64,000 nt of DNA from Cephalopachus bancanus (taxonomy: Eukaryota > Chordata > Mammalia > Primates > Tarsiidae): positions 4,603,001 through 4,667,000 of the forward strand of contig JAPVLO010000074.1 in assembly GCA_027257055.1 (NCBI GenBank), in the 5' to 3' direction. Numbering within the stretch: the first letter of the stretch is position 1; each line of letters begins with the position of its first letter. Both the position numbers and the translations under genes were made by a program. The notes beneath the pieces were generated by a model. That model did not search any database, had not been told where the DNA came from, and saw nothing but the letters and a program-made list of their open reading frames with translations. Below, one piece after another: positions 55,023-64,000 of this stretch.

Positions 55023-56900
55023 ATAGTGGCAGACAAAGTTTTATGATGACTTTAGTGATAAATCAGGGGAATTACATGAAATAGCTTGCACCTGGACTTC
55101 AGGCAGGCTAAGCCAAGTGAATCCTTACTCTTTGGCTTCTTAAATTCTAAGTTGCCACTGTACACACACTCTCTCTCTCTCAATTATTTGTATCAGATTA
55201 TCTGTATCAGAGACTTCTATACATATAATAAAATTATAAACATGTTTTATAAAACCTAGGCATTATAAAGAATCCTATGTTGGTGTGAATCAGTAATATG
55301 ATACTACTATTTTTAAGACAAATATGAGACTTGGCCCCAACAGTAAGTGTTTTTATGAAAGAAAATATTAATCCTTAGTCAGAAACCTGATAAAGCAACC
55401 AGTTCAGTTTTGGTCTCTATCATGTCAAACTAAGTAATAATATATATAAAATAATTAACAATGGTATATGATGTAATACATATAAAATCATTATGACTAT
55501 CTACATATTCTGCTGTCTTATTAAATCATATTATTCTATATCATATATAATATATATTTTATATATATGATAAAAATATATAAAATAAACCCCTATAAGG
55601 AAGAAAGGAAGGTTCATGAGTTCTTGGTTTCCTGGTGTTGCCTAAAAATGGTGCTAAATATTGGACAGTGATTCCAGGTGACCAATCTCAGACCAGCAAC
55701 ACATGGGAGACCCACAGCTCTTCTCGGTGTACCTATTTTCCATTGTTCTCACAATCCATGAGGCATTCATATAGCTACCACCAGCAGGGAAGAGAAGGAA
55801 GATGATGAATAACGCATGAGTACCCGAAGCACAGTCTTAGAGCAGTGTTGCTGCTAACTGTTTTAGAAGCAACAAGCAAGAGGGCAAATTTGGAAGTCTA
55901 GCAGACCACCACACAGCAGTTCTTTTTTTTTAAATGACTTCATATTGACTTTGAATTTGAAGCAAATATCCTTAACAAGAGACCTTTGGGTTGTAACATA
56001 TCCTCAGCCACAAACAGTCTTTTATTTAGGTTGAACTGGTTGATTTTATTTTGTATTTCCAGATCAACTCATGTAAGAAGACCAGAGTACATGGCAGTCA
56101 TCATCCATTCTATATCATGTCTACATGTGTTAAAATGTAGTTGTCCTATACTCCCACCTACAATTTGTTCCTGGCTTCAAAACAGCACACATAAAACAGC
56201 ACATACACACACACCTAAGTCCTAATTCTTGACCCTTAGGAGGGAAATAATGTGTTTCTCTCATCAACACTCCCCAACAGTGCAACAAAACCCACCACAC
56301 TCAGTGAACTGGCAATTGTTCAACCAGTAGTTATTTTTAAAATAATATTAGTCTTGCAAATTTTTATCTCAAGTATCTTCTGATCCACAAAATGAAAGTG
56401 TATCTAATCTTTGTATATCCATGTGCCTGGTATTATTATGTAGTTATACAATATTGCTGAAAATAATCTTCCACGTTTGTAGGAGATAAATTGTTGAGCA
56501 CACATGCCCCAAGATCTCTTGTCTTTTCCATCCATATAGGGGGCCACCGCTGGAAACAGTTACCATGGAGAAAGACTAGGTGGCAATATTCTCAAGCAGT
56601 GTGGCAATATCATAAACAGCTCTGAGAAAAAATTCACACAATTAGAGGTACTCAAGAACTATACCTGGAATGCCAGGCACAAGCCTCTCAAATAGAAGAG
56701 ATCTGTCACATATTTTGTTTCCTTCATGACACATAATCACTTTGTTTCTTCTCTATCTAAGATTTTCTATATACCACAGGTAAAGGGCACTTGCACTTAT
56801 TTTTGCAGATTTAGAATCTTTTTTTACTGTTAAACCCTTGCATTACCAAGCAACTATCCAAAGAGTACCTGTATTCCCCATATAATACTTGTGCCAAACA
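55023..56900. other. Unique non-coding sequence, AT-rich island inside
   Basis: 55440-55590 is a dense TATA/ATAT-rich tract with short inverted repeats. Elsewhere no repeat family is recognised. Confidence 0.35.
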
Positions 56901-56975
56901 AGACAGGTCAATGTATATTACAAAGGGGATTCTTCAAACCTACCTCAAAGGAACTGCCAAGAAGGTCTCTAAAGA

Positions 56976-57300
56976 CCTGCGGGGGTCTAGCCCCTGCCAA
57001 GGGTGTGAGATTTCCTGAAGGAGAGACGGATAGGTGAAAGATGAAAATATTATACTCGGACACCTGCTTCCTGAACAGATGACATTTAATGTTGGCGAAT
57101 GGAAAGCTTTTATACCATTTGTAAAGGGGCAAGACAAAGAAAATTCCTTCACGTATATATCCTCTAAAAGTTACCACCATCTAGTGGTCTTAGCAACAAA
57201 CAAGCCAAGAACCCTATAAAAATTCAGACAATGAGTCGTATTTATAAAGCCAAAAATGGTAGTTTTAGTCCAAAGTCCCTTATTACAGTCCTTGAAATGT
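56976..57300 (-). mobile_element. Probable ERV2-type LTR remnant, antisense
   Basis: On the minus strand: a TATA box TATAAAAG at 57107-57114, a polyadenylation hexamer ATTAAA at 57085-57090, GTCATCTGTTCAGGAAGCAG, GGTGTCCGAGTATAATATTT, CACCTATCCGTCTCTCCTTC and GGCAGGGGCTAGACCCCCGCA. Their order and the short spacing from TATA box to polyadenylation signal resemble the U3-R-U5 arrangement of betaretrovirus-like (ERV2) LTRs. Left end TG at 56977 is plausible; right end is unknown. No retroviral coding sequence is seen next to it, so it would be a solo or truncated LTR. Assignment is tentative. Confidence 0.45.
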
Positions 57301-59589
57301 CTCAAGAACGTTTTCAAGTGTACATTTCTTCATGTAGCAGTAGTTTTCTTTCCGGGGCTTCTATGACCTTCAGAGCTTTGTAATCTCCTCTCTTGTCCAG
57401 GTGTCTTCGTTACTTTTCTCTTATCCTGCAGTGTTTATTTTTAAAGAAAACCAAAAGAAGTTTTTAGTGATATTTTCAAGGCCCCAAGGTTGTTTTTTGT
57501 ATTTAGTTAATTATCATAAAAGTATCTAATTAGTATATTACGAATTTAGTGAAAACCCACTCTATAAACGTTTACTTAAAATTTTAACTATAGAATTAAG
57601 TAAAAACTTTAACAATTAATCTTTATCCTAAGTCTGTGAAAACAGTGTTATAAATCACCTACATAACTCCTAGATAAGTGTTAAAACTTATAATGAATTT
57701 ATAATGAACTTATTATAAACTTGTGCTTTTAAAAAACCTTATGTCTAAACACTAAACTATATAATTTTAAATCAAATAAGGGTGAATATACCTATATTAT
57801 TTATTATTTAAGCAATATCTAGTAACTTATAACCAAGTGAAAGGAAGTATTTTTTATGTGTTTTAGAGTTTAACCCTTGCATATGTTAGAAAAGGCCAAA
57901 TGGCATAGTGGGAAATGGAAAAATGAACCATGACATTTTTAGGTTAGCTGTGAGTACTTCGCATAAACATGCCATTTTCTTCTTCCACGACTGCACAGAA
58001 TTTTTCAGCTGTACCCAGCAGCAAAGGTGGAAGACAGAAGGGCCTCAGCTTCTCAGGCTCGCCCTGCGGCCTGGAGTTTCGGCCCACCAGGACCCTGTCA
58101 ATCAGGTGAGCCTCCAAGGCTGGCTCTCAACAAAGACCATTGTTCCTGTTCTGATGTTCTCAACGTTACACAAGTCCTCAGTGATTGGTGCAAATGCAGA
58201 AGGCAAATACAGTGCTGAGAAAGAAAAAAACATGGTAGAAGATGCAATTGTCTAGGCCCAGTTTATTGAGAATTGAGCATTTACTGGGTACCTACCACAT
58301 GATTCCACTTTGGGAAAGAGAGGTCTACAACACTGTTCTTCTCTTATGTCTGGTTGGAGTGATTACCCTAAGAAATAAAAATGATGGTAAACCAAAATAA
58401 CTTAAATGACTACATGGCACAAAACCATCTCTAAATACTAAGGAAGTTTCAAGAGAGAGATGGGAGTTGTTATCACCTACCTGCAGTGGGTCCAACTTGG
58501 GGAACTTCCCCCCCCCCATCTCGAATCTATCTTCCTAGTCCTTACTAGAGAGCGTGGAACTCCACAGCAACAGAGGGCCGGCCAACAAACTTGGATCTTG
58601 GGCACAGGAACCAGCCTAAGGCAGCCCAGGAATCACATGAACAAGGTAACTTCTAGGGGCTCTAACCAAGATGGATGCTTCTTTCTTCACAAGGAAGAAC
58701 ATCTTCTGACATAGGATTCAGTATAGCAGAGCTCTCCCTCTAGATTCAGTAGAACAGGGAGATGAAGCCGTTAACTTCCTCATTTTACCTTACCAGGAAG
58801 GTCCCCCACCAAGTCCCTGTCACAAACTTTGCTTCATTAGCGTTCTGTGTGCCTGAGCTTCCACAACGTCAACTACATACAGAACAACATCTTCAAATAC
58901 TTAAGTCCTTAGATACTAATTAACCTCAGATTCTGTAAGGTGAAAATAGCAGCAACAACCTTTACTTCATCACAGATAAATCAAACAAACTGATGTAAAT
59001 CAGTAGAGCCAGGAAGCAAATATTCAGCTTCTCTGAACTGAATTGAGAATCTTCCTTGACAGCTGAAGCTTGATATCTTTCAGCAGAGATGACAGCCCTG
59101 AAATGGCTCTTCCAGTGCCAAGTGGAATATAAAAATCAATTCAGGGAATCATTTACATATCAGAGAGACACCTCAAGCTGGCAAGCTCGTTGTTTAGTAA
59201 AGAAAACACAAGCAAAGTGGGGCTTCGGAGATCTGCCCTGGGAACTGAAGTTAGTATGGTAGGTGCTGGTTGGTTAATTAAGCAGTGTTGTGCCTTAGAA
59301 GGGTTAAGGGAAGGAGCAGGGTTTAGCGAAGAGCCCTGTTCCTTCTCACTGTTCTCCACTTATCACTTCTCACCATGAGACAAAGCTCTGAGCACCCAGA
59401 AGCAATGATTGTGCAAATTATTTTCTTTCAAACACTGAGGTAGTGTTGCATTGAGGAAAGGTGGTGATTGAAATAGAAACAAGATCAAAATACACAGATG
59501 TGTTTTGTGAAGAAATAAAAAATCAGCTCTTTTAACAGCTACCTGAAACTCTTAGTCAGACTTTCTCAATAGCAGGATACTTTTAACTC
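57301..59589. other. Unique sequence with an exon-like GC-rich island
   Basis: Mostly AT-rich and repeat-free. 57990-58110 is GC-rich and flanked by splice-like signals (see findings). A 115-codon plus-strand frame at 57908-58255 spans it but has no domain. A further 84-codon frame at 58460-58714 shows nothing recognisable. Confidence 0.4.
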
Positions 59590-59765
59590 TTTTAAATCAA
59601 ATATATTTCTGGAATTGATTCTTATTGATTTATTTTTCTTTTCTCACTTCAGCTATTTAATATAGCCCTTTGTCTTCCTTAGCCTACACTAGAATTCCCT
59701 ATACTTAACATAATGTATGACACAGTAGATACTCAATAAACACTTACTAAACAGAGTGCTGGTTA
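59590..59765 (+). mobile_element. L2 LINE 3' end
   Basis: TTTGTCTTCCTTAGCCTACA, ACTAGAATTCCCTATACTTA, TGTATGACACAGTAGATACT and CAATAAACACTTACTAAACA match the end of L2 in sense. Confidence 0.7.
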
Positions 59766-59884
59766 ATGAAGACCACACACAATCATTTGGATTTCAAAGC
59801 AAGCTTCATTATTTATTAACAAGAATAAGGAGCAATGACATTCTGGAAACAACTTTTTCATTAGCATCATAAAAACTTATTTTA

Positions 59885-59965
59885 AATCTTGGTTTTGTCA
59901 ATAAATAACTGCATGATCTTCATCAAATCACGCCATTGAAGTTTCAAGTTCTTCACTTGTATAAG
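59885..59965 (+). mobile_element. MIR SINE core fragment
   Basis: CTTGGTTTTGTCAATAAATA, ACTGCATGATCTTCATCAAA and AGTTTCAAGTTCTTCACTTG are the MIR middle. It ends at a purine repeat. Confidence 0.6.
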
Positions 59966-60062
59966 AAAGAGTTAGAGAAAGAGGAAGGAAGGAAGGAAGG
60001 AAGGAAGGAAAAGGGAGAAGGAAGGAAAGGGAGAAGGAGGGAAAAGGAGGGAAATGGAGGGA
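59966..60062. repeat. Polypurine tract (GGAA)n and (GGAAA/GGGA)n
   Basis: About 97 bases of almost pure purine on the plus strand: seven GGAA units followed by GGGAGAAGGA and GGGAAA variants. Mirror symmetric polypurine runs of this sort can form triplex (H-DNA). Confidence 0.95.
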
Positions 60063-60089
60063 ATCTCATAAAAATAATAAATTTTATCA

Positions 60090-60270
60090 ATCAAGTACTT
60101 AGTATAGACAATATTCTAAAATCTTTATTTGTATCACCTGATTTAATACTCAAAATAATTGTCATCCCCATAAGAAAATGGAGACATAGAAGAAAGTAAT
60201 TTTCCTAAGATCACACAGATGGGATAGAAATCCAGGCAACTTGACTCAAGATACTATTTGACATTCTCCT
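60090..60270 (-). mobile_element. MIR SINE, antisense
   Basis: CAATATTCTAAAATCTTTAT, GATTTAATACTCAAAATAAT, CCCATAAGAAAATGGAGACA, TCCTAAGATCACACAGATGG and TAGAAATCCAGGCAACTTGA. Typical reverse-complemented MIR. Confidence 0.85.
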
Positions 60271-60299
60271 CAAACACACACACACACATACACACACAA
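60271..60299. repeat. (CA)n microsatellite, interrupted
   Basis: Fourteen or so CA-type units with one TA interruption, next to the antisense MIR head. Confidence 0.9.
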
Positions 60300-60969
60300 A
60301 ACCACAACCATAACTCCTTCTCTTAAGACTATAATACACCACCTCTTAAGGGTGTGCTGGGATTCAATTAAATAAGACATCTTATGAAGAGTGCTGTCAG
60401 TCAATGGTGTCTTTACTTAAGCTCTGAGTTTTTACTCAGTTTCAAAAGGAAAATGCACAACAGGCCTTTGCTTTTCACTCGAGTCTAAGATTGCCCTGAA
60501 TCTTAACCCCCTTCTTCCTCACATCTCCTTCCTGTTTCTGAAGCACTGCCATGTCTCTCATCCTCTTCTTAGATCTTGTTACAAAAGGGAACTTTCTAGT
60601 GGCATTCTGTTTTGGGGTATTAGCTAAAAGAATTGAAAGCAGTGTCTCAAAGAAATATTTGCACACCCATGTTCATGGCAGGATCATTCACAATCTTCAA
60701 AAGGAAGAAGCAACCTGTGTGTCCATTGACGGCAATGAATAAACCAAATATGATATTAATATATACATAAAATGTGTTATTATTCAGCCTTAAGGAGGAA
60801 ATTCTGACACATGATACAACATGGATGAACTCTGAGGACATTATGCTAAGTGAAACAACTCAGTCATGAAAAGACAAACATTGTATGTTTCATTTATAAG
60901 AGATACTTAGAGTACCAGTCAGAAAAAAGACAAACATTATACGTTCCATTTACATGAGGCAGAGTAGTC

Positions 60970-61094
60970 AAATTCATAAATACAGAAAACAAAATGCTAG
61001 TTACTAGGGGTTGGTGAGAAGTAGGGGATGGGAATTTATAGATACAGAAAATAACATGCTAGTTGCCAGGGGTTGGTGAGAAGCAGGGGATGGG
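60970..61094. repeat. About 62-bp tandem duplication within L1M
   Basis: Two consecutive copies of a block beginning near ATACAGAAAA and containing ATGCTAGTT and CAGGGGTTGGTGAGAAG or TAGGGGTTGGTGAGAAG. Copies differ at several positions, so the duplication is older than the 29-bp one at 6672. A looser duplication of the ACAAACATTGTATG/ACAAACATTATACG block precedes it. Confidence 0.85.
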
Positions 61095-61157
61095 AATTTG
61101 TTTCGTAATGGATATAAGATATTTTCAAGATGAAAATAATTCTAGGGATTGGCTACA

Positions 61158-61323
61158 AATTAGCCGGGTGTGGTAGTGCAGGTGGTCTTAGCTACTTGGA
61201 AGGCTGAGGCGGAAGGATTGCCGGATCCCAGCAGGTCGAGGCTGCGGTGGCTGGGAGTGTGTCACTGCACTCCAGTCTGGGCAACAGAGTGAGACACCAA
61301 CTCAAAAAAAAAAAAAAAAAAAA
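61158..61323 (+). mobile_element. 5'-truncated Alu (right arm only) with target-site duplication
   Basis: It starts in the linker/right arm (AATTAGCCGGGTGTGGTAGT) and ends in a long A tail. Flanks GGGATTGGCTACA at 61145-61157 and GAGATTGGTTACA at 61324-61336 match at 11 of 13 positions. The right arm shares GTGTCACTGCACTCCAGTCT with the young subfamily. Confidence 0.88.
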
Positions 61324-61440
61324 GAGATTGGTTACACAACTACTTGAATGTTCTTAACACTACTAAACTGCATATTTAAAATTGTTTTAGATGGTAAATT
61401 TTATGTTATGTGTGTGTGTATCACCACTATTAACATTAAA

Positions 61441-61630
61441 ACAAAAATTTTCTTTTTTTAATTTAATTGAATTTTTTATTTTAAAACTTTTATTACAGAA
61501 AATCTGTAACATATATGAATGTATATTGAATAGTTTAACAAGACCACATATACCCATCATCCAGCTTTGACAATTATCAACTCGTGCCCAATTTTGTTTC
61601 ACTTAAAACTGATTCATTTTCTTCGAAGCT
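61441..61630 (-). mobile_element. L1M 3' region fragment, antisense
   Basis: ACTTTTATTACAGAAAATCT, ATGAATGTATATTGAATAGT, CACATATACCCATCATCCAG, CTTTGACAATTATCAACTCG and TGCCCAATTTTGTTTCACTT follow an antisense old L1 3' region, like part of 6335-7500. Confidence 0.72.
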
Positions 61631-61962
61631 GAACTGGATTTTAAAAATGTGGTACATATACACAATGGAATATTATGCAGCCATAAAGATGGACAAACAT
61701 ATGGACTTCGCAGCAACTTGAATGGATTTAGAGTCTATCATACTCAGTGATCTATCACAGAAACAAAGAACAGAGTACCACATGTGGTCACTCATAAGCG
61801 GACCTTGAACGATTATCATAATACTGTAAGAAAGGGATTGGCAGTTGAGGGAAACTGCCAGGGGAGGGAGTGGAACACCTCATCAACAAGAGTACCTGTA
61901 TAATGAACATTTGTATACCTAACCCTGAATTGTACCCCACATCTTTAAAATAAATAAATAAA
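61631..61962 (+). mobile_element. L1 3' end, sense, young
   Basis: GAACTGGATTTTAAAAATGT, GGTACATATACACAATGGAA, TATTATGCAGCCATAAAGAT, CTCATAAGCGGACCTTGAAC, GAACATTTGTATACCTAACC and TGAATTGTACCCCACATCTT with an A/T tail of AAATAAATAAATAAA. No coding sequence remains. Confidence 0.92.
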
Positions 61963-62587
61963 TTTTCAAACGGGAACTTTTGCACCAAAGGCCACACCAA
62001 AGTGTCCTTTTCGACTAGTGCATAGTTCATAGTAGATGCTCAATAAATATGCCCAGCACTCACTTTCAAGCTTCAGATGTTTAAAGTTAGTCCATAGCTC
62101 ATTATCCATAGACTTGTTCCTAGCAAATTCATACAGGTGCTCTGATTCCAGAATCGTTTCTCATCTGTTGAGAAAATTATAATATATAGATGATTGTTAA
62201 CAGCCTGGCTATGAGCCATCACGTGGAAAATCATACCATAGGAAAATTATCACATTTCACAGCACCTGTCTTTCCTTTTCCTCCCTTCCCTGGCTGTGCA
62301 GTGAACTAATATTTTCTTCTAATGTACAAAACCCTTTCTCCTCTGCCTCCTCAATGCTCCCTCAAAATGCAGTGTCCTCAATAAAGACACTGTACTTTAT
62401 ATTCAGGGGTTAGTCTTGTTGAGAAAGAAAGTAATTTGACTTAGTAAGTTTATATCATATGTGTGAATACCTAAAAACCACATCCTCTGCTCTAGGGTTT
62501 TCTGTACAACAAATTAAAATGGTATCAAATGGGATCTAGTCAGAGCAAAATTCCCAATGTGTAGAATTTAGAATAATGATTTAAAGC
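61963..62587. other. Unique sequence with an L2-like tail
   Basis: 62015-62055 (GCATAGTTCATAGTAGATGC, TCAATAAATATG) looks like the last bases of an L2. The rest is unassigned. Confidence 0.35.
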
Positions 62588-62903
62588 GCTTTATTTGTTT
62601 GTTTGTTTGTTTGTTTATTTATTTACTCAGGGTCTCACACTGTCACCCAGGCTTGAGTGCAGTGATGCAATCACAACTCACCATACCCTCAACCTCCTGG
62701 GCTCAGGCAATCTTCCTGACGCAGTCTTCTTAGTAGCTGCAATTATGAGCGCCAACATTCTCAGCTAATTTTTTTTTTAATTGCAGAGATGATGTCTCAC
62801 TGTGTTGCCCAAGCTGGTCTCAAACTCCTGGCCTCAAGCCGTCCTCTGGCATCCGCCTTCCAAAGTTCTGGAATTACAGGCATGGACCATTGCACCTGGA
62901 CAT
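62588..62903 (-). mobile_element. Old dimeric Alu (AluJ-like), antisense
   Basis: A TTTG/TTTA repeat tail at 62595-62628, then CAGGGTCTCACACTGTCACC, CCTCAACCTCCTGGGCTCAG, the ATTTTTTTTTTAATTGCAGA linker and CTGGTCTCAAACTCCTGGCC. It lacks the palindromic box B variant, and divergence is higher than in the young Alus. Confidence 0.93.
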
Positions 62904-63675
62904 AAAGCATGTTAGAGATGTAAATGTGTAGGGTGATCAGGTGTCTAAAATTACATCACCTGGACCACAGTCTGCTTCTCATGGAATAGGTAATATTCAA
63001 GATGAATTCTAGTTTCACAAAGTCTTAAATAAGAGATTCTCTAAGAGTCCTGATGGAATAAAGTGGCTTTTATTGAACCAGTTTTCAGAACTTCACAGAG
63101 GGCTCCAGTGGCTGCCTCAAAGCAAGACTATTTATTTAGGAATCACCTTAAAGAGAACTGACCCTAAATGTGAGAAAACTCAACCTCTTATTCTCTTTGT
63201 ACCTTCTAATTTAAATGACAGATTCTAGAAGTTCCATTACATTCGGAAATTTGACAATCTCACCAGCAACTATCCTATAGCAAAGAAAAAAAATAAATAT
63301 TAAGGGCTACTGGAAGATACGAGACAGGATGTAGAGACAGTGTTTGCCTGTAAATTATATTTCAAAAGCTGAGATTTCTCAAGGATCGTTACTAATTTAG
63401 ATATTCTAATTAAATCTAATCGAGACAAAGGCTCACCCAAGCTAATTAGTCAAAGTTAGTCTTTACCCCTCTCAGAGGAACAAAGGACCTCCTTCTGGTC
63501 TCTTCATCTTGGTTATTCTCCTGGGTCATTCCCCAACTCCACAGAGCTTTCCCCCACCACCTGATCAAACCTGTTCTCTGTTTAGACCCTAAGCAAATGC
63601 TAAATTCAAGCATATAATGATGTCAATGACTAAGAGACTTAAGTGTTACCCCAGGTAGTGAAGACCTCAATTTTA
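62904..63675. other. Unique non-coding sequence
   Basis: No repeat or exon recognised. Confidence 0.3.
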
Positions 63676-63910
63676 AAATCAAATAATATTAGATTTGGAA
63701 GGGACTTCAAAGGTTATCTTACTAATTCCCCCACCTAATTAAAAAGATTTTCTTTACAGTCCTTCTCTCCACAATCATAAAAAATGTCCGTACTTGAGCA
63801 CTTCCAGCTATTGGCTGCATACTGTATTAGAGAAAGCATTTCCATAATCAGATGGCTCCAAGGTTTAGCTATATTTATTCAATGTCTTCATTTCTGTCAT
63901 TTTAGCTCAC
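63676..63910 (+). mobile_element. L3/CR1-type LINE fragment
   Basis: AGATTTGGAAGGGACTTCAA, AGGTTATCTTACTAATTCCC, TTACAGTCCTTCTCTCCACA and GTACTTGAGCACTTCCAGCT, in that order, resemble the ancient CR1/L3 group in sense. The match is weak but the order of the landmarks is right. Confidence 0.55.
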
Positions 63911-64000
63911 CAGTTTCCGAACTTTTTACATTTTTGCCAGTCTCCGATGAGTATAGTAATGTTATCATGCATTTGCCAGAAACTAAGGTAGGGACTTTAA

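Larger units (their letters stand above)
60640..61440 (+). mobile_element. L1M 3' region, sense, interrupted by a truncated Alu
   Basis: TCTCAAAGAAATATTTGCAC, CACAATCTTCAAAAGGAAGA, TTCAGCCTTAAGGAGGAAAT, CAACATGGATGAACTCTGAG, GCTAGTTGCCAGGGGTTGGT and, after the Alu, ACACTACTAAACTGCATATT plus GATGGTAAATTTTATGTTAT. This is the classic 3' end of old L1s, with a local duplication at 60970-61094. Confidence 0.82.

Noticed and set aside
57908..58255. 115-codon plus-strand frame as a protein-coding gene
   Set aside because: No recognisable domain and no evidence of a gene around it. Only the inner 97-base splice-flanked block is kept as a finding.

Overview
The window reads as vertebrate nuclear DNA from a primate. 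It is AT-rich, almost free of CpG islands and packed with interspersed repeats, and I find no protein-coding gene, rRNA, tRNA or CRISPR array that I can support. Long open frames are rare. The longest (100-130 codons) mostly lie inside LINE-1 copies, where one strand encodes the C-terminal end of L1 ORF2 and the other is its shadow. The primate call rests on dimeric Alu elements. The youngest Alus differ from human AluJ/S/Y, from the usual lemur Alus and from galago Alus: their box B region is GCGGGTTCGAGACCCGC and their right arm carries GAGTGGCCACTGCACTCC. The young L1 copies share a 3' UTR unlike the human one, ending in AATTGTACCCCACATCTTT. By elimination my best guess is a tarsier-type genome. 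That is inference from remembered consensus sequences, not a search result.

Layout. 1-5 kb is nearly repeat-free apart from an old L1 remnant and a (CT)n run. 5-10.7 kb holds old L1M pieces, a 5'-inverted young L1, a MaLR LTR and two Alus. 10.7-20 kb is mainly unique sequence with MIR, L2, MER5, Alu, one young L1 and a Tigger-like DNA transposon. 20.8-24.7 kb is the internal region of an ancient class III endogenous retrovirus (ERVL type) on the minus strand, with one MaLR LTR beside it and another inserted into it. 25-38.6 kb is the busiest part: an L2 split by an L1M tail, five young L1 copies or fragments, three young Alus counting the one at 25.2 kb, a MaLR LTR, a long antisense L1M, and two copies of an unusual rearranged L1-derived unit. 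38.6-47.7 kb is unique sequence with MIR and L2 relics and one LTR-like repeat. 48-50 kb is a second antisense L1M carrying an Alu and a short block of telomeric hexamers. 50-64 kb has unique sequence, more L1M, a young L1, a 211-bp inverted repeat, a probable ERV2-type LTR, purine-rich simple repeats and further Alus.

The most interesting item is the pair at 33508-34132 (minus) and 38005-38569 (plus). Both contain the same inversion joint, an inverted L1 ORF2 segment fused to an L1 3' UTR with about 190 bases missing between. They match at about 98.7% with no gaps over about 550 bases. Each has its own target-site duplication, its own tail and a different 5' end. This points to a rearranged, non-autonomous L1 derivative that was copied after it formed, rather than two independent inversions or a segmental duplication. 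The two copies also form a long inverted repeat about 3.9 kb apart.

No genes act together here. The biology visible is layered retrotransposition, with nesting order readable from intact target-site duplications. A few repeat-free tracts have the look of conserved non-coding DNA, and one 97-bp GC-rich block has good splice-site consensus, but neither can be confirmed from a single sequence. Boundaries of old repeats are approximate, and subfamily names are given only where the match to a remembered consensus is strong.
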